The translations under genes were made by a program, and so were the position numbers. Of a stretch of 63,431 bases of DNA, positions 8,254-17,289 are shown in pieces. This DNA comes from Elusimicrobiales bacterium (lineage in GTDB: Bacteria; Elusimicrobiota; Elusimicrobia; Elusimicrobiales; UBA9959): positions 1-63,431 of the forward strand of contig JAILAB010000021.1 of assembly GCA_024681855.1 (NCBI GenBank). Reading direction: 5' to 3'. Numbering within the stretch: the stretch's first letter is position 1; the number at the start of each line of letters is the position of its first letter. Under the pieces are notes generated by a model, which saw only the letters and a program-made list of their open reading frames with translations, was not told the origin of the DNA and searched no databases.

Positions 8254-11200
8254 TTAAAATAAACCTTTGCTAATCTTCTTTTCCTTCCAATAAGGATCTC
8301 TAATTTTCTGTTTAATTTTTTTCAAGAGAATGTCTTTGTCCTTTGCGCCGGAATTTTCAATTGAAACAGCGCACAGCCATAATGCGCAGTCATTTGCATT
8401 ATTTTCATTATAATTAAAAACAGCATTTGCAAACGGACTGCCGCTATCAGGCAATAGAAGGTTTTTCAGTTTTGAAAGCAGGCCATCGGAGAAAATATCC
8501 AATATGTTTTTTGCTGAATATTTTTTTTGGATTATTAGCTGTGATAAGCGGCTTGCGGCTTCAACGCTTCCTTGCAATAAAGCTTTAAGATAAAGCTGCA
8601 TGGCTTCTTCGTAGTCCTCTTCTTCTTTCTCGAAATCAGCCATTATAAGCGTTGCCGGAGCAAAGCCTGCTTCTGAAGCGTCTCTATAATGTCCTTTTGC
8701 TGTAACCAGAGATTTTCCTACTCCTTGTCCATTTTGATAACATTCGCCAAGGAAATATTTTGCCGGAGCCACGCCTGATCTTTCAAACAATTCCTTTGCC
8801 TGCTTCCATTCTTCCCTATTGCGGCAAATGCATGCCCGATAATAGAGTGTCCAGGAATCATCTGACATCAGCAGATATTTTTCTGCTTTTTCAATATTTT
8901 TTTCAACAGGGTGTTCACTAGAAAAATAAGCCTTGCGCTGGAAAGCCGCTTCCCAAGGCTCAATCTTTTTTTCCGGTATGCCAAGATAATAAATTTCTCC
9001 GAGGAGTGAGGCCGGTTTCTCTTTGCCCCGGTCCGCAAATTCTGTAAGTATTTCAATGGCCAGAGAAATATTTTTATCTATTCCCTCTCCGCCGGAAAGC
9101 AAAAGCTCTGCTACTGAAACTACCGGATCTTCCCTGCTGTCTCTGCCAAGGCCGGAACCTAGGGCTTCTACCATCATGGCCAAATCCTTATCCTGTGTCT
9201 TTTCAGAAATGTCAGATGTTTTCAGATTTTCAGGAATAAGCTCGCGATCTTCCGGATTCTGGCGCAAAGAGCAGTAATTCTTAAGTATTTCAAAAGCTTT
9301 TATATGCTCTTTTTTTGCAAACGCCAGCTTCATTAGTCTTGCTGCGGCAGGGGCATAGCCTTTGCTTGCGGCCTCTTCAAGATCTTTCATGGCTTTTTCA
9401 TAATTTTTGCCGTTTTTCTTAATATTCAAAGGCTCATACCCTTCCAGCTCATAAATGCCGCGCTGATATAAGGCTTCAAGACAGCCTCCCCTGGCAGCGT
9501 CATTGAGATAATTCAGCATTTCATCTTTAAGGCTTTCATCTGCCAGCACTTCTTTTTTTGCCTGTTTCATGCGGAAAACATGGAATATTGCCGAAGGATG
9601 ATCATGTTTGGCCGCCTGTTCAAATAATTCCGCTGCCTTTTCAGGCTCTGAACCGGCAACATTATGCTCACAAAGACAGGCATAAGCATACATTGCCGTA
9701 ACACTGCCCGCGGAAATCATTTCCTTGCAAAGAGGAATAGCCTCAGCATGCTTGCCGTTTAGGCAATAAAGCCTTATTAAAGATTCGCGAAAAGTAAAAC
9801 CCGTATTTTTTTTCCTTTCTTGTTCCGCAAGTTCTAAGCCAGTCTTTTCCGCTTTTGCAAAATCTGGAGAAAGCGAATAATAAATTTTGAACAGCATTTC
9901 TTTTGCTGAAATGTTTTCCCGCAAAATGGGACGCAAAAGGATCTTTTCAGCTGAATCATAGTCTTTCATAGCTATGTATTCACCTGCCAGTTCTTCTGCT
10001 GCCTTAGCGGGCGCATTTTCAGGTTTGCCTACAGCATATATGCGGAAAAATCTCAGGCGGGAATCTGCTTCCAGCCCAAACCCAGCGGAAACAGACCTTT
10101 CCATGTGAATAATAGCCTGTTCAATGCAGCCAAGCCCAAAATAAATATTGCCCAGCCGGAACTCTTCCTCAGGGGAAAGCTGCCTGCCAGTTATTTCCAA
10201 CAGAGTCTTTGCCTCGCCATAAAGCTGGCTGCAGCGGCGGTATTCTTCCTTCTGCCTGCCTTTTGCCTTTTCTATTGCTTTGCCCAGCCATTCCAAAGTT
10301 TTGTCAAAAAACTCAGCCTGCTTTCGGAGAAATATGAAAGGGATGTCCTTTCTTTCTGCAAGGCTGGCATAAAAAATGGCTGCTTTGTAAATTTCCTCGG
10401 GAGAAGCGTCTGGCCTTGAAGCCTTGTTCAGCAGCTTTATTTCCTCAAGCCTCCGCTCCGCCTCAATCCTTCTGGTTTTCTCTTCCTCCAATCCTTGTGT
10501 GTGTTTGAGATAAAGCTCCAGCTGCTCTTTTGCCATTACAAGGTTATCTATATCCTTGCTCTCAAAACATAATGACGCTGCTTCCAGATATGAATCTGGT
10601 ATTATTTCAGGGCCTTTTTGTGAAGCAAGATATAATTTAAGTATGTCATTTGGATCTTTTCCGTTGTCAGTCTCTCCGAAACTGTACAAATGCGCAAGCC
10701 TGTAGCAGCTGCGAAAATGTGCAGTTCCATCCATGGACAAAGCCTTCTCATAATTTTCTTTTGCTTTTGCTGCTTCTTTTCGGCTGCTTCTTATTTCTCC
10801 TGCTATATACCAGGCTTCCTTTGGAATGCCCATGTCTTTAGCCTTTTTTTCTATTTCTTCGCATATTTTTTCATATTCTGACGGCTCAAGAGCTTTTGAC
10901 AATTTATAAAGAGCTTGTTTTGCTTCATTTTCGTCTTTACCGCAAACCTTTTCAAATAGTGACTGAACCTCTTTTCTCCTTGCGTCTGAAATTTTTTTCA
11001 TTGCGGGGCGGGCCGGCTTATGCTGCGAGGAATATGTGTTGTTTGGCTTAATATTTTTTACCAAATCCTGTTTCTTGGTGTTTGCAGGTATTTTTGATGA
11101 ATTGTCTGCATGAGTTTCTGCCTTATATGCTTCTTCTGCCGGAGGAACAGAAAAGTCAAGTTTCACGCTCTCATCTTTTTCATTTTTTATTTCAATTTCA

Positions 11201-11490
11201 GGTTCATTTTGCTCAATGTTATCTTGAGATTTATCCTTATTTTTAATAAAAGAAAGCATGCCTTCGTAGAGTTTTATTTCTTCTTCAATGGTTTCTTTTT
11301 CATAATCAGCTGAGTTTTCAAGCTGTTCCAGGCATTCCGATATTTGTTTTTTCAGTTCGCATGAAATTTGTTTTGCAGAAACAGGGCCATCTGTTTCAAG
11401 GCCAATCATTTCAGCAATGGCCTTAAGAATTTCTGCAATGCCGCAAGGCTCTTCAAGGCCAAGATTGTGCATAATCTCTTGTTTATTCAT
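8254..11490 (-). CDS. Large Sel1/TPR repeat scaffold protein
   Basis: A 1,078-residue cytoplasmic protein. An N-terminal helical and acidic region (residues 1-170) is followed by some 800 residues of Sel1/TPR-type helical pairs, recognisable by phrases such as HFRSCYRLAHLYSFGETDNG, AMYAYACLCEHN, ALYQRGIYELEGYEP and AKYFLGECYQNGQGVGKS. Such solenoids organise multi-protein complexes. Residues 95-103 (NEPEIEIKN) match a short motif also seen in four other proteins of this cluster. Its ATG overlaps the PP2C stop by eight bases, tying it translationally to the phosphatase. No enzymatic motif was seen. Confidence 0.82.
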   Translation of the reverse strand: MNKQEIMHNLGLEEPCGIAEILKAIAEMIGLETDGPVSAKQISCELKKQISECLEQLENSADYEKETIEEEIKLYEGMLSFIKNKDKSQDNIEQNEPEIEIKNEKDESVKLDFSVPPAEEAYKAETHADNSSKIPANTKKQDLVKNIKPNNTYSSQHKPARPAMKKISDARRKEVQSLFEKVCGKDENEAKQALYKLSKALEPSEYEKICEEIEKKAKDMGIPKEAWYIAGEIRSSRKEAAKAKENYEKALSMDGTAHFRSCYRLAHLYSFGETDNGKDPNDILKLYLASQKGPEIIPDSYLEAASLCFESKDIDNLVMAKEQLELYLKHTQGLEEEKTRRIEAERRLEEIKLLNKASRPDASPEEIYKAAIFYASLAERKDIPFIFLRKQAEFFDKTLEWLGKAIEKAKGRQKEEYRRCSQLYGEAKTLLEITGRQLSPEEEFRLGNIYFGLGCIEQAIIHMERSVSAGFGLEADSRLRFFRIYAVGKPENAPAKAAEELAGEYIAMKDYDSAEKILLRPILRENISAKEMLFKIYYSLSPDFAKAEKTGLELAEQERKKNTGFTFRESLIRLYCLNGKHAEAIPLCKEMISAGSVTAMYAYACLCEHNVAGSEPEKAAELFEQAAKHDHPSAIFHVFRMKQAKKEVLADESLKDEMLNYLNDAARGGCLEALYQRGIYELEGYEPLNIKKNGKNYEKAMKDLEEAASKGYAPAAARLMKLAFAKKEHIKAFEILKNYCSLRQNPEDRELIPENLKTSDISEKTQDKDLAMMVEALGSGLGRDSREDPVVSVAELLLSGGEGIDKNISLAIEILTEFADRGKEKPASLLGEIYYLGIPEKKIEPWEAAFQRKAYFSSEHPVEKNIEKAEKYLLMSDDSWTLYYRACICRNREEWKQAKELFERSGVAPAKYFLGECYQNGQGVGKSLVTAKGHYRDASEAGFAPATLIMADFEKEEEDYEEAMQLYLKALLQGSVEAASRLSQLIIQKKYSAKNILDIFSDGLLSKLKNLLLPDSGSPFANAVFNYNENNANDCALWLCAVSIENSGAKDKDILLKKIKQKIRDPYWKEKKISKGLF

Positions 11491-12271
11491 TTTCTTTTCC
11501 TGCGCAAGCCATTATCAGAAGGCTGCAATCATCGCTAGTGGATACTTCGGAAATCTTATCAAGCAGACGGCGCATTTCCTGTTCCGCAAGTTTTGGATGG
11601 CTGCTTACATATTCCATAAATTCAGGGAAACTGCTAAAAAAAGAGTTTTTTGCTGGATTCCATGCGCCATCGGCTGTTCCGTCTGACATTAATGCAAAAC
11701 TTTTGATATTTTCGCCGGAAATGCTGCCAGTTTTTAATTCCAGCTGAATATCCATGTCTTCTTCCGTCACAAAAAAAGTTATATTTGAAAAAATTCCATT
11801 ATGCGGATATGATATTACTTCCGGGAGAGGAGAATTGCCTGTAAGCGCCGCAATAAAGCCGTCGCCCACATGGCCTGCTATGTAATTGTCATCTTTCACA
11901 GCCACAAACAGCAATGTGCAGGCCATTTCTTCTAAAGGAATATTTCTGTCTGCAGCAGTCTTCTGTAAATACTGCTGCAAATCTGTTTTCATCTTAATGG
12001 CAAAATTTTTTTTTATAACTTCAGGATCATAAAAAGTTTCAGCTGTATCATGCGGAAAAAGGCTGTCAAAATTATGTTCAAGCCATTTGCAGATGAAATG
12101 AACTGTTTCATTCGCTCCGATATGGGCAAATTTAGCTGAACCTGCGCCATCTGAAAGAGCGGCGGCGTGAAAATTTCCTCTCTTGAAAGCATAGACCATA
12201 TCCTGGCAAGGGATTCCTGCTTCAATATGCCTGCTGCCAGCTTTAGCGCACTTAGAAAAATTCCATTTCAT
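11483..12271 (-). CDS. PP2C-family Ser/Thr protein phosphatase
   Basis: A 262-residue phosphatase of the PP2C_2 type. The metal-binding acidic residues of the fold are present: D24 in CQDM, D41 in SDGAGS, D137 in GHVGDGF, D197 in LMSDGTADG and D247-D248 in STSDDCS. It should remove phosphate from Ser/Thr in a manganese- or magnesium-dependent reaction. PP2C, vWA protein and kinase-like protein lie in consecutive genes, the arrangement described for TerY-P triads (Anantharaman, Iyer and Aravind), and the phosphatase is expected to oppose the kinase encoded two genes upstream. There is no transmembrane segment, unlike actinobacterial PstP. It is spaced 19 bases after the vWA gene. Confidence 0.9.
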   Translation of the reverse strand: MKWNFSKCAKAGSRHIEAGIPCQDMVYAFKRGNFHAAALSDGAGSAKFAHIGANETVHFICKWLEHNFDSLFPHDTAETFYDPEVIKKNFAIKMKTDLQQYLQKTAADRNIPLEEMACTLLFVAVKDDNYIAGHVGDGFIAALTGNSPLPEVISYPHNGIFSNITFFVTEEDMDIQLELKTGSISGENIKSFALMSDGTADGAWNPAKNSFFSSFPEFMEYVSSHPKLAEQEMRRLLDKISEVSTSDDCSLLIMACAGKENE

Positions 12272-12290
12272 ATTTTAGACCAATAAACAA

Positions 12291-13160
12291 TTAAAGCTGT
12301 ATTTCGGGACTATTTGAGCTTACGCTCACGCTTATTGCTTCAAAGATTTTCTCTAGGGCATCAGGCTCTACAGAGGCATTGAAGAATTTTGTCCCTGCAG
12401 GGAACTTTAGCCCATCTATGGAACCTGACACCTGTTCCTCATTCTTGCCTAGCAGCACAGGGATAATCTTGAATTTAAGTAAATCTTTGTCAAGCACATG
12501 CTTTATTTTTATTTTTTCTCCAAGACTTTCCGAGGATTTAGTGGGACGGGTAAGAAGCACCAGCCTTCCTCTTACTGCAGGCACGTTTTTTTCATAGCTT
12601 TTAAAACGCTCATTAAGTATTTCAGCAGCTTTCTCAAGGCCTATAAACATGCTTTTTTTCTCATTTCCATAGGAAATCTGGGCAAATTTTGAGCTAGCCT
12701 CGCGCAGCCACTTTTCATCATCCCATTTTTCCCTTCCGGCAAAAGGCAGAAGCACTGAGGCTTTCCCGCCTGAAAAAGTTATCACGCATACTTCAACAGA
12801 TATGTCTTTCTGCTGTTTTTTTCGCAAAGTCTCAAAGAAAATTTTAAGCACTTTCCTGCTTTGGTTTATTCCAGTGTCTATGCTTTCAATCTTCTGAAGC
12901 ATGTCCTGTTTTGTCTTTCCGTATTTTTTACGCACTGAAGAAGGAAGCTCATCATAAAAGTTATTTATAAGCTCTTTAAGCTTAACTCTTCCATTGCTGC
13001 GTGAGAGAGCATTTTTATGAGCATCGTCAATTTTCTTAGCGGCATTTATGAGATCATCATCCCATATCAGCTTCATCTCGCTTGAAACATCAAGACAAAG
13101 ACATACTGGCGCTTTTTTTGCGCCGCAATTAAGATCATCTAAAATAAATTCTTTTTTCAT
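12291..13160 (-). CDS. vWA-domain protein of TerY type with degraded MIDAS
   Basis: A 289-residue protein with a von Willebrand A fold: strand one LCLDVSSEM (D24-V-S26-S-E28), a helix-rich insertion at about 35-85, then SVEVCVITFSGGKASVLLPF and VRGRLVLLTRP. In TerY proteins the metal site reads DxSxS and later TDG; here the second Ser is Glu28 and the TDG position reads LTRPT, so metal binding is probably weakened or lost. It lies between the kinase-like and PP2C genes, the usual TerY-P position, and probably works as an adaptor. The last seven residues (NSPEIQL) repeat a motif found near the N-termini of three other cluster proteins. No clear Shine-Dalgarno site precedes it. Confidence 0.82.
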   Translation of the reverse strand: MKKEFILDDLNCGAKKAPVCLCLDVSSEMKLIWDDDLINAAKKIDDAHKNALSRSNGRVKLKELINNFYDELPSSVRKKYGKTKQDMLQKIESIDTGINQSRKVLKIFFETLRKKQQKDISVEVCVITFSGGKASVLLPFAGREKWDDEKWLREASSKFAQISYGNEKKSMFIGLEKAAEILNERFKSYEKNVPAVRGRLVLLTRPTKSSESLGEKIKIKHVLDKDLLKFKIIPVLLGKNEEQVSGSIDGLKFPAGTKFFNASVEPDALEKIFEAISVSVSSNSPEIQL

Positions 13161-13178
13161 AGCATTAATATTTAAATT

Positions 13179-14192
13179 TCAATTTATTGGAGGGAAGAAG
13201 CGTATTATATCTTCCATGAACAGTTCTTTTTTCTTATAGAAAAAAAAGCCAGATGAATCAAAAACATTAAAGAAAAGCTTTCGCAGCTGTTCGGGGCATG
13301 CTGCCCACATCTCGCCGCTATAATCGGAGCTCCATTTATCATTGCGGAATATAGGTTTGCCGGCTAATATGTCTGTTGGGTCAGAACAATCCTCATACGG
13401 GATTTCCCTCCTCGTGTTATACGGCTCGCTATTGATAAGAGTTTTGAACAGCATAACGCATAAACCATAGGCGAATTCCTGAGGCTTGCGCAAATCTGAA
13501 GAATAATTGCAAAATCCCTGCTCTATGCGAAACGGATGGTCAAAAATTATGTCCGGCGAAGCCACAGGGCATGGGAAATTTTCTGCTTGCCAGCTGTCAG
13601 TGTCAATGAAATAAATTTTTCTGTCTGCGGATACCAGAAAATTATTCATATTGAAATCTGCTATTTGAAGCTTTTTTCTGCTTATGGCGGCAAAGCCCCT
13701 CAATAGGGCAACAGCTATGTCAAGCCTTTCCTTGGCTGAAAGAGAAATGTCTGCAATATATCCTCCCAGCGGTTTAGCATTTTCCGGAGCCTGCGGGATT
13801 AATATGCCAATGCATGGGCTGTCTTCCTCCGGCTGAGCCGAAAGCCATGAAACAGGGTAGCATATTCCAGGTATATCAACATCTTTGGAAAGCATAAGCA
13901 GTATTTTGGCTTTTTGCCTTTCATTTATTTTCTTATAAACTTTAGCCAATAAAGGAGTTCCGTCTGGCAGCTTAGCATCGGAATAGTATATGTCTGCTTC
14001 TTTTCCGTCGGAAGAAAACTTATCGGCCAGTTTTATAATTTTTATCCTGGATTTCTGGCTATGAGCATAAAGCTCTGCTCCTGTGTCAATTAGAGAATGC
14101 AATTCAGGATATATTTCCTGATCCGGAATTGAGGTAACTATTGTAAAACCGTCATAGAAGGCATCGCCAGCTTTCATTTCTCTGCTAAACAT
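13179..14192 (-). CDS. Divergent Ser/Thr protein-kinase-like protein (TerY-P type)
   Basis: A 337-residue kinase-fold protein. Readable landmarks are a degraded glycine loop at about 62-70 (DGKEADIYY), the ATP-binding lysine K84 in LLAKVYKK, a catalytic loop at 177-184 reading IADFNMNNF (D179, N184) in place of HRDxxxxN, and FIDTDSWQ (D197) in place of DFG. The forms D-F-N-x-N-N and I-D-x-D-S are typical of the kinases in TerY-phosphatase-kinase triads rather than of PknB-like kinases. There is no membrane segment and no PASTA domain. It is followed by the vWA and PP2C genes. Activity is likely since Lys, Asp, Asn and Asp are all kept, but the substrate is unknown; the neighbouring membrane proteins and PBP are natural candidates. 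Confidence 0.85.
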   Translation of the reverse strand: MFSREMKAGDAFYDGFTIVTSIPDQEIYPELHSLIDTGAELYAHSQKSRIKIIKLADKFSSDGKEADIYYSDAKLPDGTPLLAKVYKKINERQKAKILLMLSKDVDIPGICYPVSWLSAQPEEDSPCIGILIPQAPENAKPLGGYIADISLSAKERLDIAVALLRGFAAISRKKLQIADFNMNNFLVSADRKIYFIDTDSWQAENFPCPVASPDIIFDHPFRIEQGFCNYSSDLRKPQEFAYGLCVMLFKTLINSEPYNTRREIPYEDCSDPTDILAGKPIFRNDKWSSDYSGEMWAACPEQLRKLFFNVFDSSGFFFYKKKELFMEDIIRFFPPIN

Positions 14193-14234
14193 TTTCTTTT
14201 TCCTTAAGTCCTTTAGCTCCTTGCAGCTAAATCT

Positions 14235-15761
14235 TTATTCTGTTATTGAGAGCAAGCTTAAATTTTTTATTCTTAAAGCCGGCCTTATCCCATTGCCGGA
14301 ATATGAAACCTTATTGCCTATGGGAAAAATCTTATTGCCATAAACCATTATGGCATAATCAGAATCAGTAGCGGAAGTGCGCAGCCACCAGCCGGATGTG
14401 CCTGTTATTTCTGTTTTTCTGCATCCCGACTTGGAGCATTCCGGCATACGCATTTTTATCTTTCCTCCTTTTGACGTTAAAGCATAATCAGTGGGCCTCG
14501 CAGCCAAATTCTCCCTGTTAAGGTATTTTTCAGCTTCTGCCGCACTCAATAAAAATATTTTGTCTCTTGTCCTGTCAGAAGAGCTGGTATGGAAGTCTTT
14601 GCCAGCTGCAGACGTGAAATCCTCACCTAAAAGTTTAGTCCAGTAAACTGAATCTTCTGCGGAGAAATAATATGAATATGCTTGATTTTTTATTTCAGAC
14701 TGCAAAATAAGCTGCTGTTCTTCCGAGGTGAAAGCCGTATTAATAAACGAGCTGTTAAGCCATTGCCTTACAGAAGAATCCTTCCATGAGATATTCTGCT
14801 GTTCCCTGTTAAAAGGCCCTGCCTCTAGCAGGTATTTTGACAGAAGCAGGGCTTCTCCATTTTTGTTATGTTCAAGCACTATCCATTCTATGTTTTTTTT
14901 CATCCCCTTGGAGTTCTGAGGATAATTGCCAAATGAAACAGTTATGGTTCCTCTAAGCTGCGGCTGGGCGGAGCGGGCATTTATGTTTTTTGAATGGCTG
15001 TTGCTTTTTTCCGCCCTGTCTGGCAGGAAGTCATTAGATTTTGGCCTTGCTTTAGGCTTTGCGTCAGGGCGGAAGGCATGAGGCCTGCCAGACGGCTGAG
15101 AATTTCTATTCTTTTTTTTCTCTGAATCTAAACTATAATTATAAACAGGCTCCCTGCTTTTTTCAGTTTTATGAGTGTATGAGGTTTCATTTTTTTCCGA
15201 AGATGCCAGGCTTCTTTTTTCTTCAAGGAAATTCTTAAGTCCAAAAAAAGAGGAGACAATGATAGCAAGCAGGGCTGCAGCTAACAGAAATTTCCAGGAT
15301 TTTTCTGTTTCATTATCGTAAGAAGAATATGTTTTTTTTATTTCTTCTTTCCGCTTCTTATTTTGGTGTTCAGTTTTTTTTCTTGGAGCATGCTCCGGCT
15401 TTGCCTCTGCTTTTTTTACAGGAATCTCAGAATAGGAAAGCTCATCTTTTTTCAGATGTTGAAATGCGGCTTCCAATGCCCTAATGTCTTCGCGGGCCTT
15501 GGCGCAATATTCAGCCCCTAAAGCTTCTTCGGCTTCAGGAGAAATACGCTCTTCTAATTTCTTTTTTTCTGTTTGATAATATTCTAAAAGACGATTGTCT
15601 GCTAATGCTGCCTTAAGATCTCTGAGGCGGCTGGAATAGAGAGCATTATTTATGTCATCAGTGCTGTCAGCGGAAGCAGAAAAAGGCAATGCGCTATTAT
15701 CCGCATTGCCTATGTATATTTCCGGATCATTGTCCGCTGCTCCGCTCTGTTCCCTTCTCAT
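14235..15761 (-). CDS. Membrane protein: shared helical domain + TM + DUF6273
   Basis: A 508-residue protein in four parts: a short motif NDPEIYIGN at 11-19; a helical domain at 40-105 with EYYQTEKKKLEER; one membrane helix at about 156-175; and, after a basic low-complexity linker, a DUF6273 domain from about 275 to the end (GNYPQN, IEWIVLE, EALLLSKYLLE, WLNSSFINTAF, GWWLRT). With the N-terminus inside, DUF6273 would be in the periplasm. DUF6273 has no proven activity; it resembles formylglycine-enzyme/C-type-lectin-like folds and is often attached to signalling proteins. This gene is just upstream of the kinase-like gene (42-base gap). A perfect AT palindrome lies shortly upstream. Confidence 0.8.
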   Translation of the reverse strand: MRREQSGAADNDPEIYIGNADNSALPFSASADSTDDINNALYSSRLRDLKAALADNRLLEYYQTEKKKLEERISPEAEEALGAEYCAKAREDIRALEAAFQHLKKDELSYSEIPVKKAEAKPEHAPRKKTEHQNKKRKEEIKKTYSSYDNETEKSWKFLLAAALLAIIVSSFFGLKNFLEEKRSLASSEKNETSYTHKTEKSREPVYNYSLDSEKKKNRNSQPSGRPHAFRPDAKPKARPKSNDFLPDRAEKSNSHSKNINARSAQPQLRGTITVSFGNYPQNSKGMKKNIEWIVLEHNKNGEALLLSKYLLEAGPFNREQQNISWKDSSVRQWLNSSFINTAFTSEEQQLILQSEIKNQAYSYYFSAEDSVYWTKLLGEDFTSAAGKDFHTSSSDRTRDKIFLLSAAEAEKYLNRENLAARPTDYALTSKGGKIKMRMPECSKSGCRKTEITGTSGWWLRTSATDSDYAIMVYGNKIFPIGNKVSYSGNGIRPALRIKNLSLLSITE

Positions 15762-15790
15762 TTCGCGCTCATGCTAAAACAATTATATTC

Positions 15791-15804
15791 ATATTATATA
15801 ATAT
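15791..15804. promoter_or_regulatory. 14-bp perfect AT palindrome upstream of a DUF6273 gene
   Basis: ATATTATATAATAT, its own reverse complement, lies 30 bases before the ATG at 15761, within a 69-base gap. It includes a TATAAT-like element on the minus strand but no convincing -35 at normal distance. It may be an internal promoter or operator in the cluster; AT-rich composition makes chance quite possible. Confidence 0.3.
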
Positions 15805-15830
15805 GCGGAATGAGAAGCCGCCACGCAATC

Positions 15831-17273
15831 TTATTTAATCAGGTTAAGGTTAAAACGCATGGCAGCGCGCACGGTTTCGCTGTCTGAATTAACGCGCCTG
15901 CCCTGAGTGCTTATTGCTCCCTCAAGGCTTACGGCAGCAGCCGTATGCTGGTTAAAGCCTTGCGTGCGAAGCCACCACCAGCCAGCATTGCCATTTATAT
16001 ATGCGCCGCGCTGCACCGCATAAGGCGTAGGCTTCGCGCGCCTTGCGCCATCACCTTTGAAATATCTTTCCGCTTCCTCATGGCTAAGAAGGAAAATCTT
16101 ATCTTTGCTTCTTTCAGCAAGAACGGCATTGCCATTGTCATAAGCCTGGTTTTCATTATCAGAAACAACTATGCCGGTTTGCTCCCTTGCGCTAAATGCC
16201 GTATTAAAAAAAGACCTGTTTAGCCATTCTCTCAATGTGCATTTTGCCCATTCAACATCTACATAATCTGTATTGTACGGCTTTGAATCAAGCCCGTATT
16301 TGCTAAGAAGCAGGGCAGTGCCATCCTTATAAGTTTCCAGCACCAGCCATTCTATAGGGCGCATTTTGCCATCTTCTTCATAAGGATAGATTCCTATTTC
16401 AACTATGTCATCTTTGGAATATTTGTGTTCCTTGACCGGGATTTTTTTCGGCTGCGCCGGAGGCGGAGGAACTGGCTTTTCTGCAGTTGAAGGCTTCAGG
16501 TTTATTGACGGAGGAGCAGGTTTTACAAGTGTCAGCTTTTCTTCTGCCGCAACATTCTCTTTATGCGCCGGAATAATATTTTCATGGTGTTCCGGCTGAA
16601 CTTCTGTGTTTTTGCTTTCATTATCTTTTGGCATTGAAGAATTTTTTTCTGCTGCCTTCTCAGAATCGGATTCTTCTTTTTCTGATTTCAGTTCAATATT
16701 CTCATGCTGGCTTTTTTCTTTTTCAGCTGTTTCTTCAAGCGAAGAATCTTTTCCCTCATTTATTGTTTCTTTATCTTTATCACTGTTTTCTTCAGCCTCT
16801 TTTGCATTTATGCTCTGAACAGCATTGTCCTGTTCTGAGTTCAATGCTGCTGTTTTCTGTTCCTTTTCTTTCTCTTCAAGATCAGATTTAAGATTTGCGA
16901 CAGCCTGTTTAAGCTCGTCAATTTCTTTCCGCAGCTCCTGATTTTCTTTGCGCAAAACAATAATTTCTTTTTTCAGCCTTCGGGAAAGCTCTTTTATTAC
17001 AGCAAAAACAGGCGTTAAGAAATACTTATATGCCCCGTCAAGCTTTTTTATGTCTCCGGCAGCTTGTTCCTTGTCATATCTTTTGCCATCTTTAGAGAGA
17101 ATTTCTCCTGACAGGCGCCCGGCTAATTTTTTTCTTGCATTAATATATGTTTCTTTAATGCTGTTAGCAAAAAAAGCTTTCTGCATGAAAGAAAAGAAAA
17201 AAGCTGTTCTCTTAGCTTCCTTTGCCTTTGTTTCTTCAATAGACAATTTTTTATTTTTTTCTTCCGATTCCAT
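15831..17273 (-). CDS. Soluble coiled-coil protein with shared helical domain and C-terminal DUF6273
   Basis: A 480-residue protein. Residues 24-85 match the helical domain of its neighbours (FFFSFMQKAFF, INARKKLAGRL, DIKKLDGAYKYF). A coiled coil follows at about 92-142, then a Glu/Lys/Ser-rich segment and a Pro-rich linker (about 255-290), and finally DUF6273 at 295-480 (DIVEIGIYPYEEDGK, PIEWLVLE, ALLLSKYGLD, EWLNRSFFNTAF, GWWWLRT). Unlike the other DUF6273 protein it has no evident membrane helix or signal peptide, so its DUF6273 is probably cytoplasmic. It starts 16 bases upstream of no other gene but is packed tightly after the coiled-coil membrane gene. Function unknown. Confidence 0.78.
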   Translation of the reverse strand: MESEEKNKKLSIEETKAKEAKRTAFFFSFMQKAFFANSIKETYINARKKLAGRLSGEILSKDGKRYDKEQAAGDIKKLDGAYKYFLTPVFAVIKELSRRLKKEIIVLRKENQELRKEIDELKQAVANLKSDLEEKEKEQKTAALNSEQDNAVQSINAKEAEENSDKDKETINEGKDSSLEETAEKEKSQHENIELKSEKEESDSEKAAEKNSSMPKDNESKNTEVQPEHHENIIPAHKENVAAEEKLTLVKPAPPSINLKPSTAEKPVPPPPAQPKKIPVKEHKYSKDDIVEIGIYPYEEDGKMRPIEWLVLETYKDGTALLLSKYGLDSKPYNTDYVDVEWAKCTLREWLNRSFFNTAFSAREQTGIVVSDNENQAYDNGNAVLAERSKDKIFLLSHEEAERYFKGDGARRAKPTPYAVQRGAYINGNAGWWWLRTQGFNQHTAAAVSLEGAISTQGRRVNSDSETVRAAMRFNLNLIK

Positions 17274-17289
17274 TTTCTTATCCCTGTTT

